A stretch of 34,358 nucleotides of DNA from Paludibacteraceae bacterium (GTDB lineage Bacteria > Bacteroidota > Bacteroidia > Bacteroidales > Paludibacteraceae): positions 1-34,358 of the forward strand of contig JAGBZD010000123.1 of NCBI GenBank assembly GCA_017628395.1, in the 5' to 3' direction. Shown here in pieces: positions 16,111-24,214 of the stretch. The notes under the pieces were generated by a model. It did no database searches. It saw only the letters and a program-made list of their open reading frames with translations, and was not told the DNA's origin. The position numbers were made by a program, and so were the translations under genes. Position 1 is the first letter of the stretch. Every line of letters starts with the position of its first letter.

Positions 16111-18198
16111 TTATTTCAAGTATTTATCCAGCCAAGCGAAGAAAGTTCGTTGCCAGAGTATTCCATTTTGTGGCTTCAATACCCAGTGATTTTCATCTGG
16201 GAAGATAAGCAACTGTGCATCCACGCCGCGCATTTTGGCAGCATCAAACGCAGCCATACCTTGATTAGCCAAGATACGATAATCCTTTTCGCCGTGAATA
16301 CAGAGGATAGGGGTATCCCATTTCTCCACAAACAGGTGTGGCGAGTTAGCAAAGGTGCGCTGCGCCGTCTTGTTGCTCTTATCCCAATAGGCGCCACCCA
16401 TGTCCCAGTTAGCAAACCATTTCTCCTCCGTTTCGAGGTATTGCATTTCCATGTTGAAGATACCATCGTGAGCGATAAACGCTTTGAATCGCTTGTCATG
16501 ATGTCCCGCCAACCAATACACACTGAATCCGCCAAACGATGCGCCTACGCAACCCAAGCGGTCTTTGTCCACATACTTCTCGCTGGCAACAAACTCATCA
16601 ATCGCCGAGAGGTAGTCTTTCATACACTGACCTCCATAGTCGCCACTGATTTGCTCGTTCCATTCGTTGCCAAAGCCAGGTAGTCCACGGCGGTTAGGGG
16701 CGACGATGATGTAGTCGTTAGCAGCCATCATCATGAAGTTCCAACGGAAACTCCAGAACTGACTCACAGGCGATTGCGGACCGCCCTCGCAGTAGAGCAG
16801 AGTAGGGTATTTCTTGCTGGGGTCGAAGTGAGGCGGATAAATAATCCATGTCAGCATCTGCTTGCCGTCGGTGGTTTTTTGCCAACGAGGTACCACAGTA
16901 CCCATCTCAATTTGTGAGTAGATATTGTTGTTCTCATGGGTCAGTTGTATGACTGCGCCTTTCGCCTTATCGCCTTTTGCCTTATCGCCTTCGAAAGCAA
17001 ATATCTCATTCGCCTCGCGCATCGAATGGCGCAGGCAGTAGTAGGTATCGTCGATATTTCCGCCTGGCACATAGTCGTACTGACCGCTTGTGAGGCAGGT
17101 GATTGGTGTAGGTTGTGAGTTGGCAGAGGAGATATTAACCTCGTAGAGTTGAGAAGTACCATGCCATACAGCGCTGAAAACAAGCGAGTTATTATTTTTC
17201 CAATAATAACTATCCACATTGGTTTCCATGCCTTGTGTCAGGAATTGGCGCTTGCCTGTTTGCATGTGCTGAATCATCAGGCGGTTCTCATCGCTCTCAT
17301 AGCCATCACGCTCCATTGATTGCCATGCAATCCATTGTCCATCAGGTGAATAACTTGGATTGGTATCATAACCCATATTGCCTTCTGTGAGGTTGGTGTG
17401 CGCGCCTGTTGCTATGTCGTAGAGGTAGATGTCGGAGTTGGTAGAAACAGCATAATCCAATCCGCTTTTCTTGCGGCAGGTATAGGCAATCTGTGTGCCG
17501 TCTGGATGCCATGCCAACTGCTCTACGCCGCCAAAGGGTTTCATCGGCGACTCGTAGGGTGTGCCCTCTAAGAGGTCACGGCTGCTCACCGTTTTCACCT
17601 TTCCGTTTTCCGTTTTCAGTTCACACAAGAACGGATGTGGCGCAGTTTCTGTCCATTCGTCCCAATGCTTATACATCAGATCGTCCACCACGCGACCCGA
17701 TGCCAGTGGCAAGTCGGGGTGCTTGTCTGCGGTGCTGGCTACGGTCTTTACCTGAGCTATCAGGATAATCTTATCGCCTTGTGGAGAGAGTAGGAAGCCC
17801 TCTATATCCTTGTCAAAACCAGTGAGAATCTTATCGCCAATCACCACTTGTCCATCGCCGTTGATATAGCACAACTCACCATTATGCCATGCAGGACTGT
17901 GTCCAATAACCTCGCCTTTAACCTCTAACCTTTCGCCTTTAACCTCACAAACTCTTATCCACGAAGTCGAGCGGTTTTCCTCCACGCTATAATAACTAAT
18001 GGTGTAAGCCACGCATCCCGACTGCTCATCGGGGTGTACGCTATTGATTCGTCCCATAGCCCACAGCGCTTCGGGGGTTAGTCGTCCACCCTCGATAGTT
18101 ATTTCGGGTTTGGTGATGGGTGTTTTGGTGGCGTTGTCTTTGGGTTGGCAAGCAGTTGCCAGAAGTGCAAGTGTAGCCATGAAAATGATGTTACGCAT
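16111..18198 (-). CDS. S9 family prolyl oligopeptidase (DPP5-like), exported
   Basis: This 695-residue serine peptidase has a signal sequence ending ALLATAC, possibly a lipoprotein although the lipobox is weak. An N-terminal propeller (TolB/PD40-like blades such as NPSYSPDGQWIAWQS) is followed by an alpha/beta hydrolase domain with Ser554 (GASFGG), Asp639 (HGEKDYR) and His671 (ENHWV). The family removes dipeptides or cleaves short peptides in the periplasm, supporting peptide-fermenting metabolism. Three stretches are encoded by short in-frame repeats and look inserted: EVKGERLEVKGE, ELKTENGKVKTV and GDKAKGDKAKG, all probably propeller loops. It follows folA by 2 bp. Confidence 0.88.
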   Translation of the reverse strand: MRNIIFMATLALLATACQPKDNATKTPITKPEITIEGGRLTPEALWAMGRINSVHPDEQSGCVAYTISYYSVEENRSTSWIRVCEVKGERLEVKGEVIGHSPAWHNGELCYINGDGQVVIGDKILTGFDKDIEGFLLSPQGDKIILIAQVKTVASTADKHPDLPLASGRVVDDLMYKHWDEWTETAPHPFLCELKTENGKVKTVSSRDLLEGTPYESPMKPFGGVEQLAWHPDGTQIAYTCRKKSGLDYAVSTNSDIYLYDIATGAHTNLTEGNMGYDTNPSYSPDGQWIAWQSMERDGYESDENRLMIQHMQTGKRQFLTQGMETNVDSYYWKNNNSLVFSAVWHGTSQLYEVNISSANSQPTPITCLTSGQYDYVPGGNIDDTYYCLRHSMREANEIFAFEGDKAKGDKAKGAVIQLTHENNNIYSQIEMGTVVPRWQKTTDGKQMLTWIIYPPHFDPSKKYPTLLYCEGGPQSPVSQFWSFRWNFMMMAANDYIIVAPNRRGLPGFGNEWNEQISGDYGGQCMKDYLSAIDEFVASEKYVDKDRLGCVGASFGGFSVYWLAGHHDKRFKAFIAHDGIFNMEMQYLETEEKWFANWDMGGAYWDKSNKTAQRTFANSPHLFVEKWDTPILCIHGEKDYRILANQGMAAFDAAKMRGVDAQLLIFPDENHWVLKPQNGILWQRTFFAWLDKYLK
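16956..16992 (-). repeat. In-frame repeat in S9 peptidase (GDKAK x2)
   Basis: Coding-strand aggcgataaggcaaa is followed by aggcgataaggcgaa: two 15-bp units of 8+7 bp, plus a partial third. It shares the aggcga word with the rlmN insert. Confidence 0.75.
17586..17620 (-). repeat. In-frame heptad repeat in S9 peptidase
   Basis: Five 7-bp words on the plus strand: tcaccgt, tttcacc, tttccgt twice, tttcagt. On the coding strand ggtgaaaacggtga also occurs exactly in the PorE-like gene near 20881. Confidence 0.75.
17905..17946 (-). repeat. In-frame heptad repeat in S9 peptidase, six units
   Basis: Plus-strand words: aataacc, tcgcctt, taacctc, taacctt, tcgcctt, taacctc. All six are in strict 7-bp register and encode EVKGERLEVKGE. 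Confidence 0.8.
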
Positions 18199-18200
18199 AG

Positions 18201-18689
18201 TTATTTTTTGGTGTAAACAGCAAAGGTGTATGGATATGGATTCTTCTCATCTGCTTCGTGGTGTTCCTCGCTCACGCATTGCCAGATAGCAGGATCAATC
18301 TCAGGGAAGAAGGTGTCGGCGTCCTCCCAACTGTGATGTATATGGGTGATGTATAGCTTGTCCACCAGTGGCAAGAACTGGCGATAAACCATACCTCCAC
18401 CGATGATAAATGCCTGTTCGTCAGCTGCTACAGCAGCTTGTGCCTCTGGTATAGAGTGTACCACTTCGGTATTCTCGAAACAGAAGTCCTCGCGGTCAGA
18501 AAGCACGATATTGCGGCGATTAGGCAGCGGATGCTTGGGCAATGAGAAGAAGGTGCGTTCGCCCATGATGACGGTGCAACCTTGTGTTTTCTCCTTGAAG
18601 TATTTTAAGTCACTGGGCAAGTGGCAGAGCAAGTCGCCTGCCTTGCCGATAGCATTGTTTTCAGCTATTGCTACGATGAGGTTGAGCAT
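18201..18689 (-). CDS. folA: Dihydrofolate reductase
   Basis: The 162-residue enzyme reduces dihydrofolate to tetrahydrofolate with NADPH. Seen: LIVAIAENNAIGKAGDLLCHLPSD (active-site loop with Asp26), FKEKTQG, VIMGERTFFSLP, NRRNIVLS and FIIGGGMVYRQFL. I start at the ATG at 18689, since the earlier in-frame codon is TTG and adds only two residues. It directly follows thyA, whose product generates dihydrofolate, with a 41-bp spacer made largely of heptad repeats, and precedes the S9 peptidase by 2 bp. Confidence 0.95.
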   Translation of the reverse strand: MLNLIVAIAENNAIGKAGDLLCHLPSDLKYFKEKTQGCTVIMGERTFFSLPKHPLPNRRNIVLSDREDFCFENTEVVHSIPEAQAAVAADEQAFIIGGGMVYRQFLPLVDKLYITHIHHSWEDADTFFPEIDPAIWQCVSEEHHEADEKNPYPYTFAVYTKK

Positions 18690-18705
18690 ATTCAAAAATT
18701 TAACA

Positions 18706-18730
18706 ATTCAAAATTCAAAATTCAAAATTC
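18706..18730 (-). repeat. Heptad repeat filling the thyA-folA spacer
   Basis: attcaaa occurs three times in register followed by attc. It starts directly after the thyA stop codon (18731-18733) and ends 16 bp before the folA ATG. Confidence 0.8.
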
Positions 18731-19525
18731 TCATACGGCTACGACGCCTGGTATATGTGGGTGTGGATCGTAGTCCACAAGGGTGAAGTCCTCAAACTGG
18801 AAGTCGAGCAAGTCTTTTACCGCTGGATTGATGAGCATCTTTGGCAAAGCTCGTGTCTCTCGGGTGAGCTGCAATTGGACTTGCTCCATGTGATTGAGGT
18901 AGATATGTGCATCGCCGAAGGTGTGTACAAAGTCGCCTGCTTTCAAACCTGTGACTTGAGCCATCATCATCAGCAGCAGGGCGTACGAAGCGATATTAAA
19001 AGGCACACCCAAGAATATATCTGCTGAGCGTTGATAGAGTTGCAGACTCAGCCTGCCGTCTGCCACATAGAACTGAAACAATGTGTGACATGGGGGCAAA
19101 GCCATGCTGTTGACTTCGGCTACATTCCATGCGCTCACGATGTGTCGGCGCGAGTCGGGATTGTTTTTTATCTGTTCTACCAGTTGGGCTATCTGGTCGA
19201 TATGTCCACCTTGGTAGTCGGGCCAAGAACGCCATTGATGTCCATAGACGGGTCCGAGTTCGCCGTTCTCATCAGCCCATTCGTTCCATATGCGCACACC
19301 GTGGTCTTGCAGGTATTTCACATTCGTATCGCCACGCAGAAACCACAGCAACTCGTAGATAATGGACTTAAGGTGCAGTTTCTTGGTGGTGAGCAAAGGG
19401 AAACCCTCTTCGAGGTTAAAACGCATTTGATGACCAAAGACCGACTTGGTGCCTGTACCTGTGCGGTCGTGTTTTATTGTGCCTTCGTTGAGTACGCGTT
19501 GGCAGAGTTCTAAATATTGTTTCAT
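18731..19525 (-). CDS. thyA: Thymidylate synthase
   Basis: Converts dUMP and 5,10-methylenetetrahydrofolate to dTMP and dihydrofolate. The 264 residues equal the usual bacterial length. Seen: [18 protein letters not shown], the [11 protein letters not shown] segment, the catalytic Cys in [11 protein letters not shown], the phosphate-binding [18 protein letters not shown] segment, and the end [13 protein letters not shown]. It starts 2 bp after the PorE-like gene and is followed by folA, a conserved functional pair. Confidence 0.97.
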   Translation of the reverse strand: MKQYLELCQRVLNEGTIKHDRTGTGTKSVFGHQMRFNLEEGFPLLTTKKLHLKSIIYELLWFLRGDTNVKYLQDHGVRIWNEWADENGELGPVYGHQWRSWPDYQGGHIDQIAQLVEQIKNNPDSRRHIVSAWNVAEVNSMALPPCHTLFQFYVADGRLSLQLYQRSADIFLGVPFNIASYALLLMMMAQVTGLKAGDFVHTFGDAHIYLNHMEQVQLQLTRETRALPKMLINPAVKDLLDFQFEDFTLVDYDPHPHIPGVVAV

Positions 19526-19527
19526 TG

Positions 19528-21603
19528 TTAATACAGATTATATGTCGTTTTTAGCACACGGAACTCGGTTCTACGGTTGAGTGAGTGGCATATTTCTTGT
19601 TTATCGGCTGTCAGGGTGTTGATGAATGCTTCGTCCAACACTTGGTCTTTGGGCAGGTAGGGGTATTGTTTGTGCATTCTGTCGTCCACCACTACAGGTT
19701 TTTCTTCGCCATATCCTACGGGTGTCAGTCGGTCGGCTTTGATGCCGTGTTGTATCAGGTAATCCACCACCGATTGTGCGCGGCGGAGTGATAACTGTTT
19801 GTTGGCATCGTTCTGACCTACCATATCCGTGTGTGCTGCCAATTCGATGGTTATGTTGGGGTTATCGTTGAGCAGTTTCACCAGTTCGGTCAGTCCTTTT
19901 TCCGATTCGGGGGTGAGGGTCCATTTGCCAAACTCGTAGAAGATATTACTCATGGTCACGGGTTTGGATATGAGTGCCAAGGTGAAGTCCTGTTGGTAGT
20001 TGCGACTATCGGTCAGCCCTTGTGTAGAGAGCTGTTGCTTGGCGTTGAGGTATCCTCGTGCGGTGGCGAGCATAGCATATCGTGTGTCTTTGTTGAGTTT
20101 GAGGCGATAGGTGCCGTCTCGGCGTGTTTGTGCTTTGATGTTGGTGCCGTCATCTCCCACAAGGCGAATCGTCGCATCACCTACGGGTTCGTTGTCGGTG
20201 TTGAGGATCGTTCCTTCCACTAAAAACTCCATAGCAGGCAGCGTAAAGGAGTATATCTGATCGTAGCCTTTCTTTTGTCCTCTGTTGGACGAGAAGAAAC
20301 CGTTCTCGGTCATGCCTGCGAAGGTGATACCAAAATCATCGTTGGTCGAGTTGAACGGCGCTCCCATGTTAAAGATATTCCATTGAATGCTGTCTGGATG
20401 CTGGCTTCTGGATGCTGGATTCACCTCCGCGTAAAACAAGTCCAATCCGCCGTAACCGGGGTGTCCTTTGGAGGAGAAATACAACCTGCCGTTTGGTCGG
20501 ATATGTGGGAATAACTCATCGTCGGCGGTGTTGATTTGTGGTCCAAGGTTTTGAATGTCAGTCCATTCGCTGCCGTTGAGTATAGCCATGTATATGTCTT
20601 TGCCGCCGAAGCCTCCTGGTGCATCACTCACGAAGTAAAGGGTGTCGCCGTGTGCACTGAGTGCGGGGTGTCCTACGGTGATACTGCTGTCAGCGTATAA
20701 CTTGAGTTCTTGTCCTTCGCCCCATTCGCCGCTGGCGCGGGTAGAGGTGTATATTTTCGCACCGAGGTCTTGCCCGTTGATAGGGCAGGAGTAGGTGAAG
20801 TACATAGTCTTGCCGTCTGCTGAGAAGCAGCATGCGCCCAATTCGGCAGAACCGCTTTTTCCACTTTCGCCGCCTTCACCGTTTTCACCCTCTTCGCTCA
20901 TTTCACTCTCTGCGTATAGTCCTTCACATAGCATGATGTCTTCCCATTCGCCAGCTGCGTTCTTGCGGGTGGAGTAGAGGTTGAAGGTGGCAGCGCCTGT
21001 CACGGGTGAGGTGCGTATTTTCTTTTTCTTGTCGGTGGTTTTCTCTTGTCGGTTGGAGGTGAAGACCAACGCATCGCCGTCTTCGGTGAGGAAGGCGGGC
21101 GAGAAGTTGGAGGTGCGTTTCTCGTTGAAGTCTTTGGCGAGTGCAATCTTGTAGCGTGATGGTTGTTTTTTCCATTCTTCCACTTGCGTGCAACCGTATT
21201 TGCCCGCCATGGCTATATAGTCATTTGGGTGTGCTTCGAGGTAGATGTCGTATTGTTTGATAGCATCTTTGTATTTGCCTTGGTATTGTAGCACTTGCGC
21301 ATAGTGTAGATAGACGATGGAGTCGGGGTAGTGGTATTTGATAGCATTTTTGTATGCGGAAGTGGCGCGAGCGTTGTTGAGGATACGCTGACTTTCGGCT
21401 TGTTTGAAGGCTATCTGTGCGCGTAATTTTTTGTCTTTGGAGGGTATTTTGCGGTATAGTTGTCGATACATTTCTCCCGCTTCGTAGTATTCACCGATGG
21501 CGTATTTGCGGTCGGCTTTTTTGATGCGTGCGCTGAGACTGCAACTGGACAGACTGAATAGCGTGCTGATGAGTAATATGCTGATAATTAGTTTATTGTT
21601 CAT
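19528..21603 (-). CDS. PorE-like lipoprotein: TPR, beta-propeller, regulatory domain, OmpA-type domain
   Basis: The 691-residue lipoprotein has lipobox LSSC. Domains in order: TPR-like helices (residues about 25-160, with [17 protein letters not shown]), PD40/WD40-like blades (about 165-430, with LVFTSNRQE and [17 protein letters not shown]), a carboxypeptidase-regulatory-like strand domain (about 440-530, [19 protein letters not shown]), and an OmpA peptidoglycan-binding domain ([19 protein letters not shown]). This order is that of PorE, a T9SS outer-membrane component of Porphyromonas; related proteins of unknown role share the architecture, so the assignment is probable. Two short repeat-derived stretches lie in loops (20394-20421 and about 20859-20898). 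It follows a small membrane protein gene by 4 bp. Confidence 0.8.
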   Translation of the reverse strand: MNNKLIISILLISTLFSLSSCSLSARIKKADRKYAIGEYYEAGEMYRQLYRKIPSKDKKLRAQIAFKQAESQRILNNARATSAYKNAIKYHYPDSIVYLHYAQVLQYQGKYKDAIKQYDIYLEAHPNDYIAMAGKYGCTQVEEWKKQPSRYKIALAKDFNEKRTSNFSPAFLTEDGDALVFTSNRQEKTTDKKKKIRTSPVTGAATFNLYSTRKNAAGEWEDIMLCEGLYAESEMSEEGENGEGGESGKSGSAELGACCFSADGKTMYFTYSCPINGQDLGAKIYTSTRASGEWGEGQELKLYADSSITVGHPALSAHGDTLYFVSDAPGGFGGKDIYMAILNGSEWTDIQNLGPQINTADDELFPHIRPNGRLYFSSKGHPGYGGLDLFYAEVNPASRSQHPDSIQWNIFNMGAPFNSTNDDFGITFAGMTENGFFSSNRGQKKGYDQIYSFTLPAMEFLVEGTILNTDNEPVGDATIRLVGDDGTNIKAQTRRDGTYRLKLNKDTRYAMLATARGYLNAKQQLSTQGLTDSRNYQQDFTLALISKPVTMSNIFYEFGKWTLTPESEKGLTELVKLLNDNPNITIELAAHTDMVGQNDANKQLSLRRAQSVVDYLIQHGIKADRLTPVGYGEEKPVVVDDRMHKQYPYLPKDQVLDEAFINTLTADKQEICHSLNRRTEFRVLKTTYNLY
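20394..20421 (-). repeat. In-frame heptad repeat in the PorE-like gene, four units
   Basis: Plus-strand words ctggatg, ctggctt, ctggatg, ctggatt. On the coding strand they read catccag and aagccag, closely similar to the words of the 35-bp array at 23911-24181. Confidence 0.75.
20859..20898 (-). repeat. 9-bp in-frame repeat (Gly-Glu-x) in the PorE-like gene
   Basis: The coding strand repeats ggtgaaaac, ggtgaaggc, ggcgaaagt, ggaaaaagc and encodes [13 protein letters not shown]. The Gly/Glu/Ser-rich stretch interrupts a propeller blade. Confidence 0.6.
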
Positions 21604-21607
21604 AATG

Positions 21608-21820
21608 TTACAATTGGTTTACTTGCAGTTTTTTTTGTGCTTTTTTGCGTGTCTCTCTGTCTTGCGAAGTGGCGCAGTGTATGCCGTCTTCTCTCATTCG
21701 TTTGTTTTGTGATATGTGTTCGCTACTGAACTTGCCATTTTTTTGCAGTATGATACGCACGCAAAGCAGTGCTACGCACGCCGCGATTATTCCGATGACG
21801 ATTAGTATCTCTTTTCCCAT
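21608..21820 (-). CDS. Small single-span inner-membrane protein
   Basis: I start at the ATG at 21820 (MGKEILIVIGIIAACVALLC), which gives 70 residues with one N-terminal transmembrane helix. Upstream codons lie across the promoter and cannot be used. The soluble part has a basic, Gln/Lys-rich tail and the stretch NKRMREDGIHCATSQD, which I recall as resembling small conserved Bacteroidota membrane proteins; function unknown. It is first in the run with the PorE-like gene (4-bp gap), thyA and folA, with promoter 21857-21888. Confidence 0.7.
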   Translation of the reverse strand: MGKEILIVIGIIAACVALLCVRIILQKNGKFSSEHISQNKRMREDGIHCATSQDRETRKKAQKKLQVNQL

Positions 21821-21856
21821 GAGTGTGATTGTAAATCGGTTTACAAAAATAGCGTG

Positions 21857-21888
21857 CAAAGGTACAAAAAAAAATGCACATACGCAAG
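21857..21888 (-). promoter_or_regulatory. Promoter of the small-protein/PorE-like/thyA operon
   Basis: Minus strand: CTTG (21885-21888), 20-nt spacer CGTATGTGCATTTTTTTTTG, TACCTTTG (21857-21864) followed by CA. Confidence 0.85.
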
Positions 21889-21983
21889 TATTCGTCACAT
21901 TTTCCATATTTTTCGTATCTTTGCAGCATAAGGGTATCTTAATAATCGGTTGCTTTTTACTACCCATTTCTGTCTTGCTAATC

Positions 21984-22016
21984 AGCCGAAGATGAGCCGA
22001 AGATAAGCCGATGATA
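21984..22016 (+). repeat. 11-bp tandem repeat, three units
   Basis: agccgaagatg, agccgaagata, agccgatgata in exact register. Confidence 0.8.
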
Positions 22017-22058
22017 GACACATGATAAAAAACAACCAATCTTAATAATTGATATGTT

Positions 22059-22079
22059 CCATTACCCATTACCCAATAG
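22059..22079 (+). repeat. Heptad repeat, three units
   Basis: ccattac twice then ccaatag. The inverse word gtaatgg also occurs in the DUF6029 insert at 10682-10716. Confidence 0.7.
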
Positions 22080-22118
22080 GCGGCACGCCGTCCAATATCC
22101 CAAAAAATGCATATACCT

Positions 22119-22150
22119 CTTGCATATGTGCATTTTTTTTTGTAATTTTG
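22119..22150 (+). promoter_or_regulatory. Bactofilin promoter
   Basis: CTTG (22119-22122), spacer CATATGTGCATTTTTTTTTG, TAATTTTG (22143-22150) followed by CA. The spacer is nearly identical to that of the divergent small-protein promoter. Confidence 0.85.
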
Positions 22151-22211
22151 CACGCTATTTCGAAAGAGTGAACAATTTTACATGATTAATCTTATAAATA
22201 TACGAAAAAAT

Positions 22212-22562
22212 ATGGCAGTAACACAACAACATTCGGGGGCTGCGTATAACTCCCTAACGATTGGTAGCAAGATCATTGGTTCTATCACCACGGACAGTAA
22301 TATCCGTGTCGATGGTACGATTGAGGGCGATGTGAAATGTGCGGGTAAGTTGGTAGTGGGAGAGAAAGGCGTGATTATTGGTACTATTGAGTGTGAGAAC
22401 GCTGAGATTATGGGTACTATTGATGGTAAGATACAGGTCAAGCAATCGCTTGCTTTGCGTGCTACCAGCCGTGTGAAGGGTGAAATCTATTCGCAAACGC
22501 TCACCGTAGAACCTAACGCTATCTTCAACGGCACCTGTGCCATGGGAAACCCTACAAAATAA
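22212..22562 (+). CDS. Bactofilin (polymer-forming cytoskeletal protein)
   Basis: Bactofilins polymerise through a right-handed beta-helix and act as scaffolds for cell shape or envelope enzymes. The protein shows the expected short-turn repeats: TIGSKIIGSITTDSNIRVDG, TIEGDVKCAGKLVVGEKGVI, then CENAEIMGTIDGKI and SRVKGEIYSQTLTVEPNA, ending NGTCAMG. I prefer the ATG at 22212 (MAVTQQHSG, 116 residues); an in-frame ATG at 22182 would add ten residues. It is the first gene of a run whose other members build envelope polysaccharide. Confidence 0.9.
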   Translation: MAVTQQHSGAAYNSLTIGSKIIGSITTDSNIRVDGTIEGDVKCAGKLVVGEKGVIIGTIECENAEIMGTIDGKIQVKQSLALRATSRVKGEIYSQTLTVEPNAIFNGTCAMGNPTK

Positions 22563-22570
22563 CCATACAC

Positions 22571-22640
22571 TTCGCTAAGCGGGTGCAACTCGCCAACGGC
22601 GCACTGCCTCGCAAAGCGACTTAACCTGCGCAATAGCGCA
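22571..22640 (+). other. Four consecutive mini-hairpins before the DUF1015 gene
   Basis: Each stem has 3-5 bp and a 3- or 4-nt loop: cgc-taa-gcg (22573-22581), cgcc-aac-ggcg (22591-22601), tcgc-aaa-gcga (22609-22619), tgcgc-aata-gcgca (22627-22640). They fill the spacer between bactofilin and the DUF1015 ATG (22658). Function unknown. Confidence 0.6.
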
Positions 22641-22657
22641 CACAACGCTACACACTT

Positions 22658-23902
22658 ATGAAAGTAAAACCATTTCGTGGTATCCGACCACCCCAAGCAT
22701 TAGCTAAGCAAGTCAGCAGTCGTCCATACGATGTGCTCAATTCGGAGGAGGCACGCCAAGAGGCTGCGGGTAATCCTATGTCTTTGTATCATATCATCAA
22801 GCCTGAGATTAATTTTGAAATAGGTACGGATGAGCACGATGCGCGCGTGTATTCAGTGGCGCGTGAGCAGTTCGATCTCTTCCGCGAGAAAGGCTGGCTG
22901 GTGCAAGATGAGCAAGACTGCTATTATGTCTATGCGCAAACCATGAACGGCCGCACACAGTATGGCTTGGTGCTGGCTGCATGGGTAGAGGACTATATGG
23001 AAGGCCGTATTATGAAGCACGAACTCACCCGCCGCGATAAAGAAGAAGACCGTATGAAGCATGTGCGCGTTAATAATGCCAATGTAGAACCAGTCTTCTT
23101 TGCTTACCCTCACCGCGAGGACTTAGACGCTATTATTGCAGGAGTAGTGGCTACCGAACCAGAGTACGATTTCGTGTCCGACTTAGACGGCTTTGGTCAT
23201 ACTTTCTGGGTGATCCGCGATGCAGAAACGATAGCGAAGATTACTGAGATTATGGCGGCTATTCCTGCTATGTATATTGCTGACGGACATCATCGTAGTG
23301 CTGCCGCTGCGTTAGTAGGCAATGAGAAGAAACTGCAAAATCCTAACCATAAGGGCGACGAGGAGTATAACTACTTCTTGGCAGTATGCTTCCCTGATGA
23401 CCAGTTGCATATCATGGACTATAATCGTGTAGTACGCGACCTCAATGGCATGACCGAAACGGAGTTCTTGCAGGCGCTTACAGCAGATTTCGAGGTAATG
23501 GACATGGGTACCGACATCTACCGCCCAGACGCTTTGCATACTTTTGCGTTGTATCTCGGTGGACACTGGTATAAACTGGTAGCAAAAGCAGGTCGCTACG
23601 ACGACCAAGACCCTATTGGTGTGTTGGATGTGACAATCTCGTCTAACTTGATTTTGGACAATCTTTTGGGTATTAAGGACTTGCGCTCAGATAAACGCAT
23701 TGACTTCGTAGGCGGTATTCGTGGCTTGGAAGAATTGAGCCGCCGTGTGGATTCAGGCGAGATGAAGATGGCGTTGGCGCTCTATCCTGTGACCATGCAA
23801 CAACTCATGCGTATCTCTGATACGGGTAATATCATGCCACCTAAAACCACATGGTTCGAACCCAAACTTCGCTCAGGACTCATTATTCACGAATTAGTAT
23901 AA
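22658..23902 (+). CDS. DUF1015 family protein
   Basis: The 414-residue cytoplasmic protein begins MKVKPFRGIRPPQALAKQVS followed by SRPYDVLN, the typical DUF1015 opening. Other features are KHELTRRDKEEDR, the conserved AIPAMYIADGHHRSAAA and FLAVCFPDDQLHIMDYNRVV. As I recall, in Bacteroides this family is often found beside serC-serA, hinting at serine metabolism, but neither gene is present here, so no specific role is claimed. No own promoter is seen; it probably depends on the bactofilin promoter, with a structured 95-bp spacer between. Confidence 0.88.
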   Translation: MKVKPFRGIRPPQALAKQVSSRPYDVLNSEEARQEAAGNPMSLYHIIKPEINFEIGTDEHDARVYSVAREQFDLFREKGWLVQDEQDCYYVYAQTMNGRTQYGLVLAAWVEDYMEGRIMKHELTRRDKEEDRMKHVRVNNANVEPVFFAYPHREDLDAIIAGVVATEPEYDFVSDLDGFGHTFWVIRDAETIAKITEIMAAIPAMYIADGHHRSAAAALVGNEKKLQNPNHKGDEEYNYFLAVCFPDDQLHIMDYNRVVRDLNGMTETEFLQALTADFEVMDMGTDIYRPDALHTFALYLGGHWYKLVAKAGRYDDQDPIGVLDVTISSNLILDNLLGIKDLRSDKRIDFVGGIRGLEELSRRVDSGEMKMALALYPVTMQQLMRISDTGNIMPPKTTWFEPKLRSGLIIHELV

Positions 23903-23910
23903 ATGGCTGG

Positions 23911-24181
23911 CATCCGGTATCCGGCAGCCGGCAGCCAGTAACAAGTATCCGGTATCCGGCAGCCAGCAGCCAGTAACAAGTGTCCAGTATCCGGCAGCCG
24001 GCAGCCAGTAACAAGTGTCCGGTATCCGGTAGCCGGCAGCCAGTAACAAGTATCCGGTATCCGGCAGCCGGCAGCCAGTAACAAGTATCCGGTATCCGGC
24101 AGCCGGCAGCCAGTAACATGTATCCGGTATCCGGCAGCTGGCAGCCAGTAACAAGTATCCGGTATCTGGCAGCCGGCAGCC
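23911..24181 (+). repeat. 35-bp tandem repeat array, eight copies (5 x 7 bp)
   Basis: One partial copy (23911-23940), six full 35-bp copies (23941-24150) and one partial copy (24151-24181) differ at a few positions. Each unit consists of five heptads (taacaag, tatccgg, tatccgg, cagccgg, cagccag). All three minus-strand frames are free of stops through the array while every plus-strand frame is closed by TAA. It separates DUF1015 from the OmpH-like gene. Confidence 0.95.
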
Positions 24182-24214
24182 CAAAAGGTAATCAATCAAT
24201 AAAAAAAAAGTAAT

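Larger units (their letters stand above)
21821..22211. other. Divergent intergenic region with promoters and short repeats
   Basis: Between the small-protein gene and bactofilin there is no supported gene. It holds the two diverging promoters, an orphan plus-strand TATCTTTG (21916-21923) without a recognisable -33 box, an 11-bp repeat (21984-22016), a heptad repeat (22059-22079) and a copied phrase atcttaataat (near 21938 and 22039). Confidence 0.6.

Noticed and set aside
21821..22153. Long upstream extension of the small membrane protein
   Set aside because: The extra codons cross the promoter and intergenic repeats. The ATG at 21820 fits the transmembrane start.
23911..24181. CRISPR array
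   Set aside because: Units abut with no unique spacers, and no cas genes are present.
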